NCBI GenBank assembly: GCA_002382025.1
Contig: DFZB01000013.1
Coordinates: 1-5,032 of the forward strand
Source of the DNA: Patescibacteria group bacterium UBA4067
GTDB lineage: Bacteria; Patescibacteriota; Minisyncoccia; Minisyncoccales; Minisyncoccaceae
Direction: 5' to 3'
DNA length: 5,032 nucleotides
The notes below the pieces were generated by a model, which was given only the letters and a program-made list of their open reading frames with translations, did no database searches and was not told the DNA's origin. The translations under genes and the position numbers were made by a program. This document shows positions 1 through 4,940 of this stretch, one piece after another (positions within the stretch are counted from its first letter, which is position 1; each line of letters begins with the position of its first letter).

Positions 1-80
1 ATAACAAGGTCTCCTAAAAAGTTGACATCTTCATCTTGATCAGCTCTTATAACCCTTAGATACTTACTTTCTCCAATCAA
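1..80 (-). CDS. Partial open frame of unknown function running off the left edge
   Basis: On the minus strand a frame is open from position 107 to the window edge, while all plus-strand frames here are quickly stopped. From the TTG at 80-78 it reads MIGESKYLRVIRAD and then QDEDVNFLGDLV, which looks like real protein. GC is near 34%, somewhat above the rest of the window. The TTG is preceded by GGAGGG at 92-87 with a 6-nt spacer, a good Shine-Dalgarno. However, the same bases also read sensibly as coding (NIIGGTGLIGES) back to an in-frame TAG at 110-108, and before that an ATG at 125-123 gives MLSLK. It may therefore be a short-start gene, or a gene broken near its 5' end. I do not recognise the family. 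It is divergent from the arsR-type operon. Confidence 0.35.
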   Translation of the reverse strand, partial: MIGESKYLRVIRADQDEDVNFLGDLV

Positions 81-137
81 ACCTGTCCCTCCAATAATGT
101 TTAGGAACTATTTCAAAGATAACATAAAAAAAAGAAA

Positions 138-166
138 TTGACAAAAAGAAAAAAATAAAATATCAT
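138..166 (+). promoter_or_regulatory. Sigma70-type promoter of the arsR-type operon
   Basis: TTGACA (138-143) is a perfect -35 box. It is followed by a 17-nt A-rich spacer and the -10 box TATCAT (161-166), a 5/6 match to TATAAT. A start near 172-175 would give a leader of about 30 nt before the ATG at 206. The spacer contains long A runs that probably bend the DNA. It is the only strong promoter seen for the seven genes that follow. Confidence 0.8.
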
Positions 167-184
167 ATCAATAAAAATTGATAT
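165..184. promoter_or_regulatory. Probable ArsR-family operator (perfect inverted repeat)
   Basis: A perfect dyad, ATATCAAT-N4-ATTGATAT, overlaps the end of the -10 box and the predicted transcription start. Its core, ATCAA-N6-TTGAT, resembles operators of ArsR-type repressors, and the first gene downstream encodes such a repressor. Binding here would block RNA polymerase, so the operon is probably autorepressed and released when the inducer binds the regulator. The dyad is seen directly; its role is inferred. Confidence 0.75.
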
Positions 185-205
185 AGTTTTAAATAATTTA
201 CAACC

Positions 206-511
206 ATGCTTATAAAAACCACCAAATCAAAAAAAGATTTATTAAAAACAATTGGTTTTGTAAAAATAATCGGTGAAGAAAACCGATTAAAAATTATTAA
301 TTTTCTTAAAAAAGAAGAAAAATGTGTTTGTGATATCTGGAAACACCTTAATTTATCTCAAAATCTTACTTCTCATCATTTAAAGAAATTAAAAGATTTT
401 AAATTAATTTCATCAAGACAAGAAGGATTAAGAGTTATTTACTCAATAAATAAAAAAAATATAAAAAATTATACAAAATTATTAAATAATTATTTAAATT
501 CTTATGATTAA
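206..511 (+). CDS. ArsR/SmtB-family metal(loid)-responsive transcriptional repressor
   Basis: This 101-aa winged-helix regulator has the usual length for the ArsR/SmtB family. Residues about 23-80 form the domain: the EENRLKIINFLKK helix, then KCVCDIW with C40 and C42, then the recognition helix LSQNLTSHHLKKL (50-62) and the wing around 69-82. The CVCD motif matches the alpha-3 site that binds As(III)/Sb(III) in E. coli-type ArsR, where the sequence is CVCDLC. The third cysteine is Trp45 here, but two cysteines suffice in characterised ArsR proteins. The protein should repress at the dyad at 165-184 and let go when metal(loid) binds. It is first in the operon and overlaps the next gene by 8 nt. 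The start lacks a Shine-Dalgarno, but ATG 206 fits the promoter. The family is certain; the inducer (arsenite, methylarsenite or another thiophile) is inferred. Confidence 0.9.
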   Translation: MLIKTTKSKKDLLKTIGFVKIIGEENRLKIINFLKKEEKCVCDIWKHLNLSQNLTSHHLKKLKDFKLISSRQEGLRVIYSINKKNIKNYTKLLNNYLNSYD

Positions 512-758
512 TGGTAATATAAAAATACAAGTTTTAGGATCTGGTTGTCCAACTTGCAAAAAATTATTTGAACTTACAAAAAAAGCAGTTCAAGAGCTTG
601 AAATTGAAGTAGATATTGAATATATAACGGATATGGAAAAAATTATAGAAATGGGAATTATGTCTTTGCCTGTTTTAACAATAAACGAAAAACCAGTTAT
701 AATTGGTTATTTGCCAGATATTAAAGAAATTAAAGATTTAATAAAGAATCATGAATAA
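504..758 (+). CDS. Small cytoplasmic thioredoxin-fold redox protein (CPTC, 'redox-active disulfide protein 2' type)
   Basis: The 84-aa protein is a minimal thioredoxin/glutaredoxin-like fold of the thioredoxin_3 type. A first beta strand IKIQVLGS leads to the GCPTC active site (C15, C18), followed by the helix KKLFELTKKAVQEL. The MSLPVLTI segment carries the cis-proline (P56) that sits opposite the active site, and a C-terminal helix follows. There is no signal peptide, so it should act in the cytoplasm. Members of this family often sit beside ArsR regulators and DUF318/ArsP permeases, as here. A plausible job is reducing disulfides in, or passing a thiophilic metalloid to, the permease; that is inference. 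Its ATG lies inside the end of the repressor gene (overlap ATGATTAA), which suggests translational coupling. It overlaps the next gene in the same way. Confidence 0.85.
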   Translation: MINGNIKIQVLGSGCPTCKKLFELTKKAVQELEIEVDIEYITDMEKIIEMGIMSLPVLTINEKPVIIGYLPDIKEIKDLIKNHE

Positions 759-1386
759 AGTATTAATTTTTATTATTTTATTGCTTACCATTTTGTCCTT
801 TTTAGTGTTTTCTCAAAACAAAAAAATCAATAAAATAGAAACGGAAGAAATTATAATAAAAACAAGAATTGCAGCGTGTCCAACTTATTATGAAATAATT
901 AAAAATCTAGACTCTCTGTATTACGAAATTATTTTAACAAATTCAACAAGCGAAAGCATAAAACTTTTAGAAAGAGGTGATGTTGATGTAGTTTTTGGAG
1001 GAAGAACTCTTAGACCAGAAGAACCACAACTTGATTATAAAATAATAAAAGAGGGTTATTCTTTTTTAAGCGATAAAGAAATAATGATAAATGAAAACAA
1101 TTTAAAAAATAACAAAATTTTTACAGATCTAGATATTGAAAAAATAAAAGAAAGCTTTGAGGTTAATGAAATATTTCAAGTTAATAATGTGTACGAACAT
1201 ATAAATAAAGGCGTTATAATTACTTCTTGGGAAAATACTGATTATTTAAAAGCAAAAATAGTTCATCTGCTAAAAAATAATGGTGAAAGAGTAGAACTAT
1301 CAAGAAGGCCAACTATTTATTGCCCATTTTCTTGTGACAATCAAAAAATAACAAACTTAATCTTATCTTTAGCTTATGAAAAATAA
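751..1386 (+). CDS. Membrane-anchored protein with a periplasmic-binding-protein-like domain
   Basis: The 211-aa protein starts with an uncleaved-looking membrane anchor (residues 4-20, VLIFIILLLTILSFLVF), with the rest predicted outside the cell. The stretch TSESIKLLERGDVDVVFGGR (67-86, approximate) followed by TLRPEEP resembles a type 2 solute-binding-protein core, in which a ligand-dependent segment 'xxLLxxGDVDVVFxGR' links the lobes. The domain is short, and no ABC permease or ATPase is nearby, so import is unlikely. Cysteines occur at C43 (AACPTYY) and as a CX3C pair (C191, C195, in YCPFSC). These could form a disulfide or bind a thiophilic ligand and be served by the exofacial thioredoxin encoded next. 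It overlaps the neighbours by 8 and 11 nt, so it belongs to the operon. The binding-protein assignment is a recognition by pattern, not proven; the ligand is unknown. Confidence 0.55.
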   Translation: MNKVLIFIILLLTILSFLVFSQNKKINKIETEEIIIKTRIAACPTYYEIIKNLDSLYYEIILTNSTSESIKLLERGDVDVVFGGRTLRPEEPQLDYKIIKEGYSFLSDKEIMINENNLKNNKIFTDLDIEKIKESFEVNEIFQVNNVYEHINKGVIITSWENTDYLKAKIVHLLKNNGERVELSRRPTIYCPFSCDNQKITNLILSLAYEK

Positions 1387-1876
1387 AATAATTATTCCTA
1401 CTTTTTTATTTATAATTGTCTTGTTTTCTTCTTTTTTTATTATAATGCAAGAAAAAAATGACGAACACTTAAAAACCGAAGAAATAATCGAACAAGAAAA
1501 TGAATTAAATAACACTGACCAGGAAGAAATAAATAATACCAACGAAACAAACAATAAAAATCAAACTGAAAAAGAAATAAATAATACCCCCAAGGAAGAA
1601 GAATATAAAGAATTGATTCTTTTTTATGGAGATGGTTGTCCTCATTGCGTAATAGTAGAAAATTATCTTGAAGAAAATAAAATTAATGAAAAGATTTATT
1701 TCGTTAAAAAAGAGGTTTATTATAATCAAAATAATGCAAAAGATCTTCAAGAAAAAGCTAAAATTTGCGGATTACCCACTAATTCAATTGGCGTTCCCTT
1801 TCTTTGGAACGGAAAAGCTTGTTTACTTGGATCTCCAGATATTATAAACTTCTTTAAACAAATAATTAATAATTAA
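1376..1876 (+). CDS. Membrane-anchored extracytoplasmic thioredoxin-fold protein (CPHC)
   Basis: The 166-aa protein has an N-terminal transmembrane anchor (residues 5-24), then a low-complexity spacer rich in Glu and Asn (25-76), and a thioredoxin-fold domain (77-166). The domain begins with strand ELILFYGDGCPHC; C88 and C91 form the active site. GVPFLW (139-144) supplies the cis-proline P141. Two further cysteines, C131 and C149, flank that loop and could form a second disulfide. CPHC is the dipeptide of DsbA, so it may be oxidising or isomerising, but the sequence alone does not fix the direction. It is tethered outside the cell, where it could exchange disulfides with the CPVC membrane protein encoded 4 nt downstream or with the preceding cysteine-bearing protein. 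The 11-nt overlap (ATGAAAAATAA) with the preceding gene suggests coupled translation. Confidence 0.85.
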   Translation: MKNKIIIPTFLFIIVLFSSFFIIMQEKNDEHLKTEEIIEQENELNNTDQEEINNTNETNNKNQTEKEINNTPKEEEYKELILFYGDGCPHCVIVENYLEENKINEKIYFVKKEVYYNQNNAKDLQEKAKICGLPTNSIGVPFLWNGKACLLGSPDIINFFKQIINN

Positions 1877-1880
1877 TAAT

Positions 1881-2390
1881 ATGAAAAAAACAATTTTCTT
1901 ATCTTTTTTAATAACTACTTTATTTTATGCAAAAAAAGCTTTAGCGGTTTGTCCTGTTTGTACTGTTGCTGTGGGCACTGGTGTTGGTTTTTCTCGCTTC
2001 ATAGGAATAGACGACATAATTACTGGGCTTTGGATTGGTGGATTAATTGTTTCCATGATTACATGGACAGAAAATTGGCTTGAGAATAAAAACATTCGCT
2101 TTAAAGGAAGAATCTTTATTAATACTATTATATACTATTCTTTAATTATTATTCCACTTTATTATTCTAATATTATTGGTAATCCAATTAATACTCTGTG
2201 TGCTTGCGGATTAGATAAATTATTTTTCGGAATAATTATTGGCAGTTCAGCTTTTTGGTTCGGTGCAAGTTGGTATTTTTATCTTAAAGAAAAAAATAAT
2301 GGCCACGCATATTTTCCTTTTCAAAAAGTCGTTATGCCCATTTCTCCTATTATCATTCTAAGTATAATTTTTTACTTCTTAACTAAATAA
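1881..2390 (+). CDS. Polytopic membrane protein with exofacial CPVC and CAC cysteine motifs, function unknown
   Basis: This 169-aa protein has a signal-peptide-like start (about 1-22, ending ALA) immediately followed by CPVC (C24, C27). Four membrane helices follow at about 45-62, 78-97, 112-133 and 150-167. The loops NWLENKNIRFKGR and LKEKNNGHAYFPFQK are positively charged and so should be cytoplasmic. That puts both CPVC and the second pair, C107/C109 in NTLCACG, outside. The segment VAVGTGVGFSRFIGIDD and ITGLWIGGL looks strongly conserved, and I recall similar proteins in CPR and other bacteria, unnamed. It is not DsbB, VKOR or DsbD/CcdA by motif. Two exofacial cysteine pairs beside a CPHC thioredoxin gene suggest a disulfide-exchange partner, which is inference. 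No Shine-Dalgarno precedes the ATG. Confidence 0.7.
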   Translation: MKKTIFLSFLITTLFYAKKALAVCPVCTVAVGTGVGFSRFIGIDDIITGLWIGGLIVSMITWTENWLENKNIRFKGRIFINTIIYYSLIIIPLYYSNIIGNPINTLCACGLDKLFFGIIIGSSAFWFGASWYFYLKEKNNGHAYFPFQKVVMPISPIIILSIIFYFLTK

Positions 2391-2405
2391 TTATAAATAA
2401 AATTT

Positions 2406-2945
2406 ATGGAAAAAAATCAAAATCCAATTAAAAATATCAATGAATTCATACAAAAAGTAGATGAAATGAAAAAACAGGATAAAATGGATTTATCTTCTGA
2501 TCAAGATTTAAGTATTGCCATAATGAATCTAGTAAGCATCGAAGAGCATTTTTTCTTTACTGGTGCCAAACTTAAAAAAACAGAATATTATGACATGATT
2601 AAAGATGTCAGAGAAATGAGAAAAGAACTTCTTCAAAAAATTATCAAAGAATACGAAGGCGAGGTTTGGTGTATTTCTAAACATCTGCTTGCTGCTTCTA
2701 TGAGACTAATGGAGGTTGGCACAAAACAATTAGGAATAGATAAAAAAGACGAAGCTTATGATCTTTTTAACAAAGCTTATGATCTTTATTCTCTTTTTTG
2801 GGGAATTAATATGAAACTTTTGAATATCGGGGATATTAAAAAAATTGATGAAAAAGCTTTGAATAAAAAAGATACTGAAAAAAAGGGGTTTATGGGAAAA
2901 ATGAATGAATTGGTTAAAAAAGCCATTGATTGTTGTATAGAATAA
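2406..2945 (+). CDS. Conserved soluble helical protein, function unknown, in permease operon
   Basis: The 179-aa protein lacks a signal peptide or membrane segment and should be cytoplasmic. Apart from the polar N-terminus (1-30) it is nearly all helical by composition: roughly 32-54, 58-84, 86-110, 113-140 and 160-178. Potential ligands are E46, E47 and H48 (SIEEHFF), then C89 and H93 in VWCISKHLL, and a terminal C176-C177 pair. The core (MNLVSIEEHFFFTG, EVWCISKHLL, LMEVGTKQLG) looks like a family under constraint, which I recall from Parcubacteria-like genomes beside such permeases, without a name. E/H/C residues on a helical bundle are compatible with metal binding, but no ferritin or hemerythrin motif is complete. 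It lies 15 nt after the CPVC protein and 2 nt before the permease start, so a role with the permease is likely. Confidence 0.65.
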   Translation: MEKNQNPIKNINEFIQKVDEMKKQDKMDLSSDQDLSIAIMNLVSIEEHFFFTGAKLKKTEYYDMIKDVREMRKELLQKIIKEYEGEVWCISKHLLAASMRLMEVGTKQLGIDKKDEAYDLFNKAYDLYSLFWGINMKLLNIGDIKKIDEKALNKKDTEKKGFMGKMNELVKKAIDCCIE

Positions 2946-2947
2946 AT

Positions 2948-3922
2948 ATGAATATATTTTATTCAATACAGTTGCTGTCTAACTGGCTTGTATATGATTT
3001 TTTAAAATTAAGCATTGATTCGCATATGGGTACTGCGATTAATTTTTTTATTTATGATTCTTTAAAAATAATAATTCTACTTTTAATCATTAACTATTTT
3101 ATGGCTATTGTCAGATATTATCTGCCAATAGAAAAAATTAGAAATTTTTTAGCTTCAAGAAAATGGTATGGATTGGATTATTTCTTAGCTTCAATTTTTG
3201 GTGTAATTACTCCTTTTTGTTCCTGCTCTTCTATTCCTTTATTTATTGGTTTTTTAGAGGCTGGTATACCCCTTGGAGTCACATTGTCGTTTTTAATTAC
3301 TTCTCCCCTAGTTAATGAAGTTGCTCTTGTTCTTTTTATCGGTTTATTTGGTTGGAAAATAACAGCCCTATATTTAATTTCTGCAATATTATTAGGAATA
3401 ACCGCTGGCATCATACTAAACAAGTTAAAATTAGAAAAATATGTAGCTGACTATGTTTGGAAAATTAGAAGTCAGAAAAAGTCAATAACCATAAAAAAAG
3501 AACCTTTTTATTCCTTGTTAAACCATTTTTGGAAAGAAGGTTGGATCTTTACTAAAAAAATTATACTTTATGTTCTTTTAGGCATTGGTGTCGGTGCTCT
3601 TATTCATGGCTATGTACCAGCCGGATTCTTTGAAAAATATATTACAAAAGATAATCTTTTTGCTGTGCCAGTCGCAACAATTGTGGCTGTGCCAATGTAT
3701 GCTAATACTGTTGGTGTTATTCCAATCATACAATCTCTTGTTGAAAAAGGCATACCATTAGGAACAGCCATGGCCTTTATGATGGCTGTGGTTGGTCTTT
3801 CTTTACCAGAAGCATTAATACTAAAAAGAGTAATGAAAACAAAACTTTTAGTCTATTTTTTTGGAATAACTACAATCAATATAATAATTATCGGCTACTT
3901 ATTTAATTTTTTTATTAGCTAA
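2948..3922 (+). CDS. ArsP/DUF318-family permease (putative organoarsenical or metalloid exporter)
   Basis: The 324-aa polytopic membrane protein belongs to the predicted permease family PF03773 (ArsP_1, DUF318). The diagnostic motif TPFCSCSSIPLF (88-99; C91, C93) lies in the first half, followed by GFLEAGIPLGVTLSFLITSP and NEVALVLFIG. The second half repeats the plan: PMYANTVGVIP, EKGIPLGTAMAFMMA, LPEALILKRV. A charged cytoplasmic-looking loop (about 158-195) separates the halves. ArsP members export trivalent organoarsenicals, and the paired cysteines are implicated in binding; other family members have unknown substrates. The ArsR and thioredoxin neighbours support thiophile efflux. An upstream in-frame TTG at 2930 would add six residues, but ATG 2948, 2 nt after the preceding stop, is the better start. 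This is the last gene of the operon. Confidence 0.88.
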   Translation: MNIFYSIQLLSNWLVYDFLKLSIDSHMGTAINFFIYDSLKIIILLLIINYFMAIVRYYLPIEKIRNFLASRKWYGLDYFLASIFGVITPFCSCSSIPLFIGFLEAGIPLGVTLSFLITSPLVNEVALVLFIGLFGWKITALYLISAILLGITAGIILNKLKLEKYVADYVWKIRSQKKSITIKKEPFYSLLNHFWKEGWIFTKKIILYVLLGIGVGALIHGYVPAGFFEKYITKDNLFAVPVATIVAVPMYANTVGVIPIIQSLVEKGIPLGTAMAFMMAVVGLSLPEALILKRVMKTKLLVYFFGITTINIIIIGYLFNFFIS

Positions 3923-3940
3923 TTATTTATTATCTAATAA
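3912..3940. terminator. Weak AT-rich hairpin between convergent genes
   Basis: TTATTAG (3912-3918) can pair with CTAATAA (3934-3940) around a 15-nt loop that contains both stop codons. The stem is AT-rich and the loop long, so it would be weak. It is the only candidate for ending either the operon or the convergent gene, whose stops are 7 nt apart. Confidence 0.25.
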
Positions 3941-4670
3941 ACATTTTAAACATCCACCCCAATAGACTAAAACTTTTTTGAGAATTATTTAATGAATTCT
4001 CTATTTCTAAGCTAGCTTGGTTAAGGGTCTGAATTTGCTCCATTAAAACTTCCTGATCTGCTTGATTAATAAGCTGATTTTTAATTTGATTTAATTGATT
4101 AGCTTGCTCTTGATTTTGTTCTAATAACTTTTTTGCACTGTTTATTTCAGAATAATTTGGTCCGATTATAAATCTCACCAATTGATTTCTATTTTGAATT
4201 TTAACCAAGCTCTCTTCTATTTTTTCTTGGTTCTGATTTTGAGCTTGAGCAATTGTTCTTACTTGTTCCCCAATTCCTTGGTTTCTTTCAGCTACTTGAA
4301 GCATTTCTTGAACAGCATTAGCAACCTGACTTCTTCTTTCTTGAGCATTAACCATCCCTGTTTTGTTTTGAGCTTGAACCTCTTCTTGTTCTTTATTCTT
4401 AATTTGATTATCTTTTCCTTGATTATTTATTTGATTTTGATTTTGAATCTCTTCACCATCTCCATTCTGTGACTGTTCTTCGTTGTTATAATTATTCTGA
4501 TTTTCATTATTTTGAATTTGAGTTTGACTATTTTCTCCTTGATTATTATTTTGAGTCTGTTGTCCTACTTGATTATTATTAGCACTACTACCTTGTTTTG
4601 CCACAACAAAAGTATTGGTTGCAACAAATAAAAATATTATAAGAGGTAGTATTAAAAAGTTTTTATTCAT
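3930..4670 (-). CDS. Secreted Q/N-rich coiled-coil protein of unknown function
   Basis: The 246-aa protein has a clear signal peptide (MNKNFLILPLIIFLFVATNTFVVA, 1-24, shown here only to define the span by its hydrophobic core 5-23), with cleavage predicted after VVA. Residues 25-105 are low-complexity, dominated by Gln and Asn with scattered Glu and Lys. Residues about 108-225 form a more regular helical domain: ERRSQVANAVQEMLQVAERN, GIGEQVRTIAQAQNQNQEKI, then VRFIIGPNYSEINSAKKLLE and a Gln/Leu-rich coiled coil. The C-terminus (234-246, FSLLGWMFKMFIR) is hydrophobic and basic and may touch the membrane. I recall the RRSQVANAVQ and FIIGPNY core as a recurring unnamed CPR surface-protein family. 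It has its own promoter at 4699-4727 and converges on the operon, so it is probably functionally separate. Confidence 0.75.
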   Translation of the reverse strand: MNKNFLILPLIIFLFVATNTFVVAKQGSSANNNQVGQQTQNNNQGENSQTQIQNNENQNNYNNEEQSQNGDGEEIQNQNQINNQGKDNQIKNKEQEEVQAQNKTGMVNAQERRSQVANAVQEMLQVAERNQGIGEQVRTIAQAQNQNQEKIEESLVKIQNRNQLVRFIIGPNYSEINSAKKLLEQNQEQANQLNQIKNQLINQADQEVLMEQIQTLNQASLEIENSLNNSQKSFSLLGWMFKMFIR

Positions 4671-4698
4671 ATTTTTATTGTTTATTATTATTAATATT

Positions 4699-4727
4699 AT
4701 TATATCAAGTATATTTTAAAATGTAAA
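4699..4727 (-). promoter_or_regulatory. Promoter of the secreted Q/N-rich protein gene
   Basis: On the minus strand TTTACA (4727-4722), a 17-nt spacer and TATAAT (4704-4699) form a near-ideal sigma70-type promoter. The predicted start near 4692 gives a leader of about 20 nt, AT-only and without a Shine-Dalgarno, before the ATG at 4670. The -35 box overlaps the T-rich tail of the tRNA terminator. Confidence 0.75.
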
Positions 4728-4748
4728 ACCTTCCGTTTCTAGGGAAGG
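4716..4748 (-). terminator. Intrinsic terminator of the tRNA cluster
   Basis: Read on the minus strand, CCTTCC (4748-4743) pairs with GGAAGG (4734-4729) around the 8-nt loop CTAGAAAC. TTTTACATTTT follows at once. It lies 8 nt past the 3' end of the last tRNA and should end leftward transcription of the cluster. Confidence 0.8.
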
Positions 4749-4756
4749 CTTGTTTG

Positions 4757-4829
4757 TGGACCCAAGGAGATTCGAACTCCTGACCTCCTCTTTGCAAAAG
4801 AGGCGCGCTACCAACTGCGCCATGGGCCC
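4757..4829 (-). tRNA. tRNA-Ala(UGC), without encoded CCA
   Basis: The 73-nt cloverleaf has acceptor GGGCCCA/TGGGTCC with the alanine identity wobble G3-U70 and discriminator A73. The D arm is GCGC/GCGC and the T arm AGGAG-TTCGAAT-CTCCT. The anticodon arm CCTCT-TTTGCAA-AGAGG carries UGC. The genome continues with CAAAC after A73, so CCA must be added by the nucleotidyltransferase. It starts 6 nt after tRNA-Ile and is the last tRNA before the terminator. Confidence 0.95.
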
Positions 4830-4835
4830 ATTGTG

Positions 4836-4909
4836 TGGGTATGCCTGGACTCGAACCAGGGACCTCGTCATTATCAGTGACGCGCTCTAACCAGCTGAGC
4901 TAATCGCCC
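4836..4909 (-). tRNA. tRNA-Ile(GAU) with an atypical, partly mispaired acceptor stem
   Basis: The 74-nt cloverleaf has D arm GCTC/GAGC with a 9-nt loop, anticodon arm CGTCA-CTGATAA-TGACG (GAU), variable loop AGGTC and T arm CCTGG-TTCGAGT-CCAGG, all perfectly paired. The acceptor strands are GGGCGAT (5') and CATACCC (3'). Only the outer three pairs are Watson-Crick; the next are C-A, G-U, A-A and T-C. The usual partner would be ATCGCCC. Outside the mature ends, TGT upstream and ACA (including A73) could extend pairing by three. CCA is not encoded. It may be functional, edited or decaying. Confidence 0.88.
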
Positions 4910-4940
4910 ACATTTGTGGATTATTTTTATAAAAAGTTCT

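Noticed and set aside
1369..1750. Minus-strand open frames within the third and fourth operon genes
   Set aside because: They are antisense to a clearly coding low-complexity region, have hydrophobic composition produced by A-rich opposite codons, and have no promoter or domain.
2930..2947. TTG start for the permease, adding six residues
   Set aside because: It lies within the preceding gene, uses a rarer start, and ATG 2948 directly follows the upstream stop.
2730..2966. Minus-strand open frame opposite the helical protein
   Set aside because: It is a shadow of a well-supported plus-strand gene in AT-rich sequence, rich in Phe and Ile only because the sense strand is Lys-rich.
3178..3423. 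Minus-strand open frame inside the permease gene
   Set aside because: The plus strand encodes the conserved ArsP core here; the antisense protein has no recognisable motif.
206..3922. Alternative genetic code with TGA as glycine (Gracilibacteria-type)
   Set aside because: All long frames are open without in-frame TGA and use GGN glycine codons, so no recoding is needed.
4421..4460. TTGATTTTG-like tandem repeats as a CRISPR or regulatory array
   Set aside because: They are imperfect, without unique spacers, and are explained by repeated Gln-Asn codons of the minus-strand gene.
4182..4472. Plus-strand 96-aa open frame opposite the Q/N-rich gene
   Set aside because: Its Leu/Ile/Phe-rich repetitive sequence is simply the reverse reading of Gln/Asn codons, whereas the minus frame has a signal peptide and promoter.
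4705..4712. TTGATAT-like half-site near the Q/N-rich gene promoter as a second ArsR operator
   Set aside because: The other half is missing, and such heptamers are expected by chance in this AT-rich sequence.
4916..4940. TTTTTATAAAAA after the minihelix as an intrinsic terminator
   Set aside because: The T run starts about 5 nt after ACCA (14 with the stem gap rules counted loosely), too far from the GC stem, and two tRNAs follow on the same strand.
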